Shown here piece after piece: positions 1 to 5,129 of a DNA stretch of 6,146 nucleotides. Location of the stretch: assembly GCA_018335615.1 (NCBI GenBank), contig JAGXRS010000431.1, forward strand, positions 1 through 6,146. The letters run 5' to 3'. The position numbers and the translations under genes are program-made. Numbering within the stretch: position 1 is the stretch's first letter; every line of letters starts with the position of its first letter. The DNA is from Hydrogenophaga sp. (lineage in GTDB: Bacteria; Pseudomonadota; Gammaproteobacteria; Burkholderiales; Burkholderiaceae_C). Under the pieces are notes generated by a model. That model was not told the origin of the DNA. It did no database searches and saw nothing but the letters and a program-made list of their open reading frames with translations.

Positions 1-1
1 G

Positions 2-343
2 GCGGGCGACGAGGCCATCGACATCCGCCTGTCACTCGCGGGCCAGGCCGTGCAGGTGGACTTTCTCACCGACAGCGCCGAGGTGCGCACCAGCCTGCAG
101 CAGCACGCGGGTGAGGCGCTCGCGCATCTGCTGCAGCGCAGCGGCATGCAGCTCGGCGGCGTGTCGGTGGGGGCACAGGGCCAGGGCAGCGGGACAGACC
201 CGCGCGGATCCGAGCGCCCGCGCCACCCGGGCCGCACCGCGGGTGTGGGCGGCCCAGCGGCGGCGGCGGCCGAACCGACACGCCGGACCGGCATGGCCAG
301 CCCGCGGGCCGACGGCAGCCAGCCGCTGGACGTGTTTGCCTGA
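2..343 (+). CDS. fliK: Flagellar hook-length control protein FliK, C-terminal fragment (5' end outside window)
   Basis: This is an open frame entering from the left edge and ending at TGA 341-343, about 113 codons. FliK is exported during hook assembly, measures hook length, and uses its C-terminal domain to switch the export gate (FlhB) from hook to filament substrates. The first ~56 residues look like the end of the FliK hook-control domain (Flg_hook family): alternating beta-type segments IDIRLSLAG and VQVDFLTDSAEVR, then an amphipathic helix ending HLLQRSGMQLGGVSV. The remaining ~57 residues are a Gly/Pro/Arg/Ala-rich low-complexity tail with an A-A-A-A-A run, closing with QPLDVFA. Its position directly upstream of fliL fits the usual fliK-fliLMNOPQR order. 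The start and the N-terminal export region are not in the window. The identity rests on the domain pattern plus context. Confidence 0.85.
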   Translation, partial: AGDEAIDIRLSLAGQAVQVDFLTDSAEVRTSLQQHAGEALAHLLQRSGMQLGGVSVGAQGQGSGTDPRGSERPRHPGRTAGVGGPAAAAAEPTRRTGMASPRADGSQPLDVFA

Positions 344-418
344 GCCCGAACGGGCGACGAGCGTCCCCACCCCACCGCCCGGTCCCAGCCACGCCGGGTG
401 CCCGACGTGAACAGGGGA

Positions 419-440
419 AAGCGCGGCTTTTCAGGCGCTT
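419..440. repeat. Small inverted repeat between fliK and fliL
   Basis: AAGCGC at 419-424 is the exact reverse complement of GCGCTT at 435-440, separated by 10 nt that include a run of four T. A competing fold pairs AAAGC (418-422) with GCTTT (426-430) and is followed by another T. This could be a weak terminator for the fliK transcript, but the stems are short and the T-tract is minimal. Confidence 0.25.
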
Positions 441-487
441 ATCTCGTGACCGGCCCCCAGGCCCGCGCCCAATAATTCTTCCAGACA

Positions 488-505
488 CACGCCGGCTTCG
501 GCGTG
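488..505. repeat. Perfect hairpin 1 upstream of fliL
   Basis: CACGCCG (488-494) pairs perfectly with CGGCGTG (499-505) around a GCTT tetraloop. It lies 4 bp from a second hairpin of the same stem length and similar loop. No T-tract follows, so it does not look like an ordinary intrinsic terminator. It is more likely a leader RNA structure or a protein-binding palindrome. Confidence 0.55.
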
Positions 506-509
506 CTGC

Positions 510-527
510 GCCACCGGCTCCGGTGGC
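510..527. repeat. Perfect hairpin 2 upstream of fliL
   Basis: GCCACCG (510-516) pairs perfectly with CGGTGGC (521-527) around a GCTC tetraloop. Its 3' edge is only 6 nt from the GGAGG ribosome binding site of fliL, so folding in the mRNA could affect ribosome access or protect a processed 5' end. There is no following T-tract. Confidence 0.55.
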
Positions 528-533
528 CTTCCT

Positions 534-538
534 GGAGG
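534..538 (+). promoter_or_regulatory. Shine-Dalgarno of fliL
   Basis: GGAGG ends 5 nt before the ATG at 544. It settles the fliL start: the in-frame GTG at 523 lies upstream of this site and inside hairpin 2, so it is unlikely to be used. Confidence 0.75.
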
Positions 539-543
539 TTTTC

Positions 544-1110
544 ATGTCCGCTGTTCCCGCCACCGACGCCTCTGCGCCGGCCAAGCCCAAAAGCAAGCTG
601 CTGCTCATCATCGTGGGCGTGGTGGTGCTGGCCCTGATCGCGGCCGGCGCGGCGTTCTTCGTGCTGAAGAAGAACACGGCAGAAGACGAGGACGGCGACG
701 ACGCGGCGGCCCCCGTCGCCCAGCAGAGCAGCAAACCGCGCACACCACCCACCTTCCTGCCCCTGGACAGCATGGTGGTGAACCTGGCCGACCCGGGGGG
801 CAACCGCTTCGTGCAGGTGGGCATCACCCTGCAGCTGCAGGACGCCAAGACCGGTGAGGCCATCACGGGCTACATGCCCAGCATCCGCAACGGTGTGCTG
901 CTGCTGATTTCGCAGCGCACGGCCGACGAGGTCCTGCAGGTCAAGGGCAAGGAGCAGCTGTCGATGGACATCATCGCCGAGATATCGGACGTGATGGGCT
1001 ACGAAATCGACGAGCCCGAGGCCCCCGGCGCCGAGCGCAGAACCAAGCGCCGGCGGGCACCGCCCAACCCGGTGCAGGCCGTGCTGTTCTCCAGCTTCAT
1101 CGTGCAGTGA
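544..1110 (+). CDS. fliL: Flagellar basal body-associated protein FliL
   Basis: This 188-residue single-pass inner-membrane protein surrounds or contacts the MotAB stator at the flagellar base and supports torque, and in some bacteria swarming. Residues 1-18 are a short Ala/Pro/Lys cytoplasmic tail. Residues 19-41 are a strong hydrophobic helix followed by KK. Residues 45-53 are very acidic (AEDEDGDDA), then a Pro/Ser linker leads to the periplasmic FliL domain from about residue 70 (FLPLDSMVVNLAD, RFVQVGITLQL, IRNGVLLLISQRTADEV). The C terminus LFSSFIVQ matches the hydrophobic ending usual in the family. Just before it is an unusually basic patch, RRTKRRR at 165-171. The ATG at 544 is chosen because of the well-spaced GGAGG; the N-terminal extension from 523 is disfavoured. 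It is followed by a 66-bp gap to fliM. Confidence 0.93.
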   Translation: MSAVPATDASAPAKPKSKLLLIIVGVVVLALIAAGAAFFVLKKNTAEDEDGDDAAAPVAQQSSKPRTPPTFLPLDSMVVNLADPGGNRFVQVGITLQLQDAKTGEAITGYMPSIRNGVLLLISQRTADEVLQVKGKEQLSMDIIAEISDVMGYEIDEPEAPGAERRTKRRRAPPNPVQAVLFSSFIVQ

Positions 1111-1176
1111 CCGTGCGCTGAGCACGACCGCGCCCGATACCCGCCACCCGACCCGACACCCAGACCACCACATCCC
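1111..1176. other. fliL-fliM spacer with short hairpin and no Shine-Dalgarno
   Basis: A small perfect stem, CGTGC (1112-1116) with GCACG (1122-1126), sits immediately after the fliL stop. The rest is C-rich and purine-poor, with repeated ACCCGA-type words, and shows no GGAG-like sequence before the fliM ATG. Confidence 0.45.
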
Positions 1177-2181
1177 ATGTCCGACTCATTTCTGTCCCAG
1201 GACGAGGTCGATGCCCTGCTGGAGGGCGTCACCGGCGAAAGCCAGAAGGTCGAGAAAGAGGCCACGCCCACCGGCGGCGTGCGCAGCTACAACCTCTCCA
1301 GCCAGGAGCGCATCGTGCGGGGGCGCATGCCCACCATGGAAATCGTCAACGAACGGTTTTCCCGCAACCTGCGACTGGGCCTGTTCAACCTGATCCGCCG
1401 CAGCCCCGAGATTTCGGTCGGCGCGGTGCAGGTGCAGAAGTACAGCGCCTTCCTGCGCGAACTGGTGGTGCCCACCAACTTCAACATCATGGCGGTGCGC
1501 CCGCTGCGCGGCAACGGCCTGGTGGTGTGCGAGCCGACCCTGCTGTTCGGCGTCATCGACAGCCTGTACGGCGGCAGCGGCAAGTTCCACACCCGCATCG
1601 AAGGACGCGACTTTTCGCCCACCGAGCAGCGCGTGATCACCCGCCTGGTGGAGGTGGTGGCCACCGAATACAAAAAGGCCTGGGCCGGGGTGTACCCGCT
1701 GGAGCTGTCGTACCAGCGCTCGGAGATGCAGCCCCAGTTCGCCACCGTGGCCACGCCCAGCGAGATCGTGGTGTCGACCAGCTTCATGCTGGAGATTGGC
1801 GACATCACCGGCGCGCTGCACATCTGCATTCCCTACGCCACGCTGGAGCCGATCCGCGACGTGCTGTATTCCTCGGTGCAGGGCGACGCCATCGAGGTGG
1901 ACCGCCGCTGGGTGCGCCTGCTGAGCCACGAAATCCAGGCCGCCGAGCTGACCCTGGTGGCCGAACTGGCCCGCACCGACGCCACCGTGGAGCAGCTGCT
2001 CTCCATGCAGGTGGGCGATTTTCTCGAACTTGAACGCTCCCCCACCGTGCAGGCCAAGGTGGAGGGGGTGCCGCTCTTTGAATGCCAGTACGGCACCCAC
2101 AAGGGCAAGTACGCGCTGCGCATCGAGCAGAAGCTGCGCGGCTCCGACATGAACTGGCTGGGAGATTCCTATGGCAACTGA
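1177..2181 (+). CDS. fliM: Flagellar motor switch protein FliM
   Basis: FliM is a C-ring component that binds CheY-P and, together with FliG and FliN, sets the direction of rotation. The protein is 334 residues, the usual length. The N-terminal CheY-binding peptide is clear (LSQDEVDALL, residues 6-15), followed by a charged linker to about 37. The middle FliG-contacting domain covers about 38-230 and includes NERFSRNLRLGLFNLIRR (58-75) and the conserved GGSG loop at 132-135. The C-terminal SpoA-type domain (about 250-325) pairs with FliN. The ATG at 1177 gives the canonical MSDSFLSQDEVDALL start but has no recognisable Shine-Dalgarno. The 3' end overlaps fliN by 11 bp, suggesting coupled translation of the two C-ring partners. 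No key motif is missing. Confidence 0.97.
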   Translation: MSDSFLSQDEVDALLEGVTGESQKVEKEATPTGGVRSYNLSSQERIVRGRMPTMEIVNERFSRNLRLGLFNLIRRSPEISVGAVQVQKYSAFLRELVVPTNFNIMAVRPLRGNGLVVCEPTLLFGVIDSLYGGSGKFHTRIEGRDFSPTEQRVITRLVEVVATEYKKAWAGVYPLELSYQRSEMQPQFATVATPSEIVVSTSFMLEIGDITGALHICIPYATLEPIRDVLYSSVQGDAIEVDRRWVRLLSHEIQAAELTLVAELARTDATVEQLLSMQVGDFLELERSPTVQAKVEGVPLFECQYGTHKGKYALRIEQKLRGSDMNWLGDSYGN

Positions 2182-2587
2182 GAACACCGACATCAACGAC
2201 GCCGTGGCCGACGACTGGGCACAGGCACTGGAAGAACAGGCGAACGCGGGCAGCGCCGGCGGGGCGCCGGAGTTCGAGCCGGTCAGCACACCGGCACCGC
2301 CCAGCAGCGGTGGCAACCCGATCCAGGACATCCAGATGGTGCTGGACATTCCGGTGCAGCTCACGGTGGAACTGGGCCGCACCAAGGTGCCCATCAAGTA
2401 CATCCTGCAGCTCGCCCAGGGCTCGGTGGTGGAGCTCGACGCGCTGGCCGGCGAACCCATGGACGTGCTGGTCAACGGCTACCTGATCGCGCAGGGCGAG
2501 GTGGTGGTGGTGAACGACAAGTTCGGCATCCGCCTGACCGACATCGTGACGCCCTCAGAGCGCATGCGCCGGGTGTCCAGGAGCTGA
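2171..2587 (+). CDS. fliN: Flagellar motor switch protein FliN
   Basis: FliN forms most of the lower C-ring with FliM and provides the dock for FliH-bound export cargo. The protein is 138 residues, typical of the longer proteobacterial FliN. Residues 1-50 are an acidic then Ala/Gly/Pro-rich tail. Residues 51-130 are the SpoA (FliMN C-terminal) domain, with QMVLDIPVQLTVELGRT (55-71), the hydrophobic core ILQLAQGSVVELD (78-90) and VNGYLIAQGEVVVVNDKFGI (101-120). A GGGAG at 2160-2164, inside the end of fliM, is correctly spaced from the ATG at 2171, so the 11-bp overlap carries its own initiation signal. This fits the need for several FliN per FliM. The protein ends in a short basic tail (RMRRVSRS). 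Confidence 0.96.
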   Translation: MATENTDINDAVADDWAQALEEQANAGSAGGAPEFEPVSTPAPPSSGGNPIQDIQMVLDIPVQLTVELGRTKVPIKYILQLAQGSVVELDALAGEPMDVLVNGYLIAQGEVVVVNDKFGIRLTDIVTPSERMRRVSRS

Positions 2588-2590
2588 CCC

Positions 2591-2968
2591 ATGTTCCAAA
2601 GCGCACTGCCGGCCCTGGGTCTGCTGCTCCTGATGATGGCGGCGGCGTTTGCGCTGCAGCGCTGGAAGCGGCACCTGCCGGGCATCGGCCACACGGGGGG
2701 CCCGACCTTGCGGGTGATGCACTCGGTGGCGCTGGGGCCGCAGCAGCGGCTGGTCACGGTGCAGGTGGGTGAAGGCGCCGATGCGCTGTGCCTGGTGCTC
2801 GGCGTGGCGCCGGGCAGCGTCAGCACCGTGCACAGCCTGCCGATGCCCCCCGAAACCCGGACGACCGCCCCCACCGGCGCACCCGGCGCCACCGCCGCCG
2901 GCGCCTTCGCCAGCCGCCTGGCCCAGCTCATGAACCCGTCCGCCAAAGGCCCCCATGCCCCCCATTGA
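2591..2968 (+). CDS. fliO: Flagellar biosynthesis protein FliO
   Basis: FliO is a small membrane protein that helps FliP assemble into the export gate but is not part of the finished gate. At 125 residues it has normal length. Residues 5-22 form a single hydrophobic helix (ALPALGLLLLMMAAAFAL), followed by the basic RWKRH. The conserved cytoplasmic segment is at about 48-84, with LGPQQRLVTVQVG, LCLVLGV and HSLP. The rest is an Ala/Pro/Thr-rich tail. An AGGAG at 2579-2583, inside the last codons of fliN, precedes the ATG by 7 nt; the gap to fliN is only 3 bp. The 3' end overlaps fliP by 14 bp. FliO sequences diverge, so the call depends on the motif and on its place between fliN and fliP. Confidence 0.92.
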   Translation: MFQSALPALGLLLLMMAAAFALQRWKRHLPGIGHTGGPTLRVMHSVALGPQQRLVTVQVGEGADALCLVLGVAPGSVSTVHSLPMPPETRTTAPTGAPGATAAGAFASRLAQLMNPSAKGPHAPH

Positions 2969-3764
2969 CGCCGCCCGCTGGCGCCAGGGCGCCGTGCTCG
3001 CCGTGCTGGCCCTGCTGGCCGGCACCGCACTGGCGCAGGCCACGCCGCCCCTGCCGCTCACGCCACCCTCCCCGGTCATTCCGGCGGCCGGCGCCTCGCT
3101 GCCGCTGGTGATCGGCCAGGGCGCGGGTGGCAACACCTACTCGGTGCCCATCCAGACCCTGCTGTTCTTCACGGCCTTGTCGTTCCTGCCGGCGGTGCTG
3201 CTGCTCATGACCGGCTTCACCCGCATCGTCATCGTGCTCTCGCTGCTGCGCCAGGCGCTGGGCACGCAATCGGCGCCGCCCAACCAGGTGGTGGTGGGCC
3301 TGGCGCTGTTCCTCACGCTGTTCGTGATGGGCCCCACCCTCGACAAGGTGTACCAGGAAGCGTATGCGCCCTACACCGCCAACCAGATCAGCTTCGAGGA
3401 GGCGCTGTCGCGCGGCGAGCAGCCCATGCGCGCCTTCATGCTCAAGCAGACCCGCCAGTCCGACTTCGAGCTGTTCGCCAAGCTGGCCCAGCTGCCGAGC
3501 GACGTGACCGCCGAGACCGCCCCGTTTCGCGTCATCGTGCCGGCCTTCGTCACCAGCGAGCTCAAGACCGCGTTCCAGATCGGCTTCATGATCTTCATCC
3601 CCTTCCTCGTCATCGACATGGTGGTGGCCAGCGTGCTGATGTCGCTGGGCATGATGATGCTGTCGCCCGTGCTGGTGGCCCTGCCCTTCAAGCTCATGCT
3701 GTTCGTGCTGGCCGACGGCTGGAACATCCTCATCGGCTCCCTGGCCGCGAGCTTTGCCCTATGA
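2955..3764 (+). CDS. fliP: Flagellar type III export gate protein FliP
   Basis: FliP is a core subunit of the membrane export gate, which contains five FliP, four FliQ and one FliR. The protein is 269 residues. It starts with a signal peptide, as known for FliP: basic R8/R10, hydrophobic 13-23, and a likely cleavage after A27 (ALA|QA). The mature part has hydrophobic segments near 67-86, 111-126, 208-230 and 232-255. It also has the family hallmarks LLMTGFTRIVIVLSLLRQAL (83-102), PPNQVVVGLALFLTLFVM (108-125) and the signature PAFVTSELKTAFQIGF (196-211). The start ATG at 2955 is within fliO (14-bp overlap), with a modest AAAGG at 2945-2949. The stop at 3762-3764 is followed at once by a palindromic intergenic element, so the coupling chain breaks here. 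Confidence 0.97.
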   Translation: MPPIDAARWRQGAVLAVLALLAGTALAQATPPLPLTPPSPVIPAAGASLPLVIGQGAGGNTYSVPIQTLLFFTALSFLPAVLLLMTGFTRIVIVLSLLRQALGTQSAPPNQVVVGLALFLTLFVMGPTLDKVYQEAYAPYTANQISFEEALSRGEQPMRAFMLKQTRQSDFELFAKLAQLPSDVTAETAPFRVIVPAFVTSELKTAFQIGFMIFIPFLVIDMVVASVLMSLGMMMLSPVLVALPFKLMLFVLADGWNILIGSLAASFAL

Positions 3765-3840
3765 CCCCCACGCTGCGCCGCTGTGCGGGTGGCTGCCACC
3801 CGAGGGGGCTGATCCGGCTCGGGGCTGCCCGGCGCCCGAT
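3765..3840. repeat. G+C-rich palindromic intergenic element between fliP and fliQ
   Basis: The element starts directly after the fliP stop codon. It contains a perfect 7-bp stem, CGGGTGG (3786-3792) with CCACCCG (3796-3802), on a CTG loop, framed by CCCCC (3765-3769) and GGGGG (3804-3808) that could extend the fold. A CCGG (3814-3817)/CCGG (3829-3832) pair lies further along. The layout resembles the abundant intergenic repeats I recall from Comamonadaceae genomes; that is memory, not a search. Possible roles are mRNA 3'-end protection of the upstream message or partial transcription attenuation. There is no T-tract. Confidence 0.5.
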
Positions 3841-3869
3841 CGCTGGCCTCTCTCACAAGGACCTCTGAC

Positions 3870-4139
3870 ATGGACCCCCAAGCCGCCCTCACCATGGGCC
3901 AGAACGCACTCTTCATGCTGCTCATGGTGGCCGCGCCGGTGCTGGCCACGGTGCTGGGCGTGGGTTTGATCGTGAGCCTGTTCCAGGCCATCACGCAGAT
4001 CCAGGAAGCCACGCTGGCCTTCGTGCCCAAGCTGATCGCTGCCGTCGCGGTGTTCGCCATGGCCGGCCCCTGGATGATGAGCACCATGGTGGACTTCATC
4101 CGCAGCACGATCCTGTCCATCCCCAACTACGCGGTCTAG
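3870..4139 (+). CDS. fliQ: Flagellar type III export gate protein FliQ
   Basis: FliQ is a small two-helix membrane subunit packed around the FliP-FliR core of the export gate. At 89 residues the length is exactly typical. Two hydrophobic hairpin helices are visible at about 14-37 (FMLLMVAAPVLATVLGVGLI) and 47-75 (ATLAFVPKLIAAVAVFAMAG), joined by the conserved polar turn SLFQAITQIQEATL (36-49). The C terminus is short (SIPNYAV). An AAGGA at 3857-3861 lies 8 nt before the ATG at 3870. Unlike the tightly packed genes upstream, fliQ is separated from fliP by 105 bp and from fliR by 108 bp, and both gaps hold palindromic elements. Confidence 0.96.
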   Translation: MDPQAALTMGQNALFMLLMVAAPVLATVLGVGLIVSLFQAITQIQEATLAFVPKLIAAVAVFAMAGPWMMSTMVDFIRSTILSIPNYAV

Positions 4140-4140
4140 A

Positions 4141-4219
4141 GGGCTCCCCCGCGCCGCTTCGCGTCACCCCCAGCGGCGGCACTGGCCGTCCGGCACAGCC
4201 GGCCCGGCGGTGCCCTGGG
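4141..4219. repeat. G+C-rich palindromic intergenic element between fliQ and fliR
   Basis: The element begins within 2 bp of the fliQ stop. Its core is CCGGC (4190-4194) paired with GCCGG (4198-4202) on an ACA loop, and an outer arm GGCAC (4178-4182) pairs with GTGCC (4210-4214). The word GCGCCGCTTCGCG at 4151-4163 matches 11 of 13 bases of 3775-3787 in the element before fliQ. Downstream CCGGC and CCCGGCG words fall at nearly the same offsets in both (39 and 39; 53 and 52). The middle parts do not align. It is suggestive of a related intergenic repeat family, not proof. Confidence 0.5.
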
Positions 4220-4247
4220 TTGACCTTCCCTTCTCTCCATCCTCCCC

Positions 4248-5015
4248 ATGCCCACCTTCAGCGAAGCCGACATCATGGCGCTGGTCTCGCCGGTGTTCTG
4301 GCCGTTCCTGCGGGTGCTGGCGGTGTTCTCCAGTGCGCCGATTTTCTCGGCGCGTTCGGTGCCCATGCGCACGCGGGTGGCGCTGGCGATGCTGGTGGCG
4401 GTGTGCGCGCAGGCGGGCTTGCCGGACCAGCCGGTGGTGGCGCTGACCGATCCGCAGGCCTTCTCGGTGGTGCTGCAGCAGGTGGTGATCGGCGTGGCGA
4501 TTGGCCTGGCGGTGCGCATCGTGTTTGCGTCGGTCGAACTGGCCGGCGAGGTGATCGGCCTGCAGATGGGCCTGAACTTCGCGGGCTTCTTCGACCCGGC
4601 CACCAGCTCACAGTCCAGCACCGTGGGCCGCTTCTTCGGCAACACCACCATGCTGCTGTTCGTGGTGCTCAACGGCCACCTCATGCTGCTGCAGGCGGTG
4701 ATCGCCAGCTTCGAGACCTTCCCCATCGGTGGCAGCGCCTTCGAGTCGATCAACCGGCTGCAGCTGCACCAGCTCGGCGCCATCGTGTTCCGCTACGGGC
4801 TGTGGATCGCGCTGCCCATGATCGGCATGCTGCTGTTCATCAACATCGTGCTGGGCTTCATCTCGCGCATCGCGCCCCAGATGAACGCCTTTGCCATCGG
4901 CTTCCCGCTGACGCTCTCGGCCGGCCTGCTGGGCATGGCCTTCACCTTGCCGATGCTGGACGCGCCGGTGATGGCGCTCATGCGGCTGGCCACGGGCCTG
5001 TTCACCGGCGGTTGA
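4248..5015 (+). CDS. fliR: Flagellar type III export gate protein FliR
   Basis: FliR is the single-copy subunit that completes the FliP-FliQ-FliR export gate in the inner membrane. The protein is 255 residues, the usual size. The start MPTFSEADIMALVSPVFWPF resembles the family N terminus, which supports the ATG at 4248 over the later ATG at 4275. Hydrophobic segments lie near 12-32, 43-57, 74-95, 132-152, 176-206 and 214-245. Conserved blocks include GEVIGLQMGLNFAGFFDP (100-117) and APQMNAFAIGFPLTLSAGLL (209-228). No Shine-Dalgarno is visible: the 25 bases before the ATG are almost all pyrimidine. Weak initiation would suit a protein needed once per gate, but that is inference. It is the last plus-strand gene here. 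flhB and flhA are not adjacent. Confidence 0.96.
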   Translation: MPTFSEADIMALVSPVFWPFLRVLAVFSSAPIFSARSVPMRTRVALAMLVAVCAQAGLPDQPVVALTDPQAFSVVLQQVVIGVAIGLAVRIVFASVELAGEVIGLQMGLNFAGFFDPATSSQSSTVGRFFGNTTMLLFVVLNGHLMLLQAVIASFETFPIGGSAFESINRLQLHQLGAIVFRYGLWIALPMIGMLLFINIVLGFISRIAPQMNAFAIGFPLTLSAGLLGMAFTLPMLDAPVMALMRLATGLFTGG

Positions 5016-5129
5016 GGCGCTGGAGGCCTTGAGACGGATGTGGTGCGAGGGCGCCAGGGTTCGGCAGCAGACCCTAGCCCAGCCCGCGCCCCCACCCGCT
5101 CCCGCACGCGGGACGGGGAGCCGATGCCC
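5016..5129. other. Convergent intergenic region between fliR and the response regulator
   Basis: This 114-bp gap is where the flagellar operon and the minus-strand regulator transcript meet. Two inverted repeats can be seen: AGGGT (5056-5060)/ACCCT (5071-5075) with a 10-nt loop, and TCCCG (5100-5104)/CGGGA (5109-5113) with a CACG loop. Neither is followed by a T-run in either direction, so a standard intrinsic terminator is not evident. No gene is seen. Confidence 0.5.
5056..5113. terminator. Possible bidirectional terminator hairpins (weak)
   Basis: The stems 5056-5060/5071-5075 and 5100-5104/5109-5113 lie at the expected place for transcription of both convergent units to end. With no U-tract, they are at best atypical terminators, or termination is Rho-dependent. 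Confidence 0.2.

Larger units (their letters stand above)
344..543. other. fliK-fliL intergenic region
   Basis: This 200-bp gap has no credible gene and is the longest non-coding stretch in the block. In order it contains a short hairpin right after the fliK stop (GCCC/GGGC, 344-355, no T-tract), an imperfect A+T-richer inverted repeat at 419-440, an isolated AATAAT at 471-476 that could serve as a -10 element but lacks a good -35, and two tandem 7-bp hairpins at 488-527. The length and structure suggest that fliL may head its own transcript or be controlled by leader structure. No sigma-28 or sigma-54 consensus could be found by eye. Confidence 0.6.

Noticed and set aside
446..476. Sigma-70 promoter before fliL (AATAAT at 471-476)
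   Set aside because: The -10 is 5/6, but the best -35 (GTGACC, 446-451) matches 4/6 with a 19-bp spacer, so it is not strong enough to list as a promoter.
523..543. Longer fliL beginning at the GTG at 523
   Set aside because: It lies within hairpin 2 and upstream of the GGAGG that fits the ATG at 544. The extra seven residues (MAFLEVF) do not look like a FliL N terminus.
66..866. Minus-strand open frame across fliK, the gap and fliL
   Set aside because: It crosses two genes and hairpins, has a low-complexity Arg/Ser/Ala composition and no ribosome binding site; it is a shadow of high G+C.
1186..2475. Long minus-strand open frame (429 codons) antisense to fliM and fliN
   Set aside because: Its translation is rich in His, Ala, Gly and Gln without any domain. 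It mirrors the G+C-biased third positions of the firm fliM and fliN genes.
4220..5032. Plus-strand open frame in another phase over fliR
   Set aside because: The Ala/Gly/Arg/His-rich translation has no motif. fliR in the other frame has complete family features.
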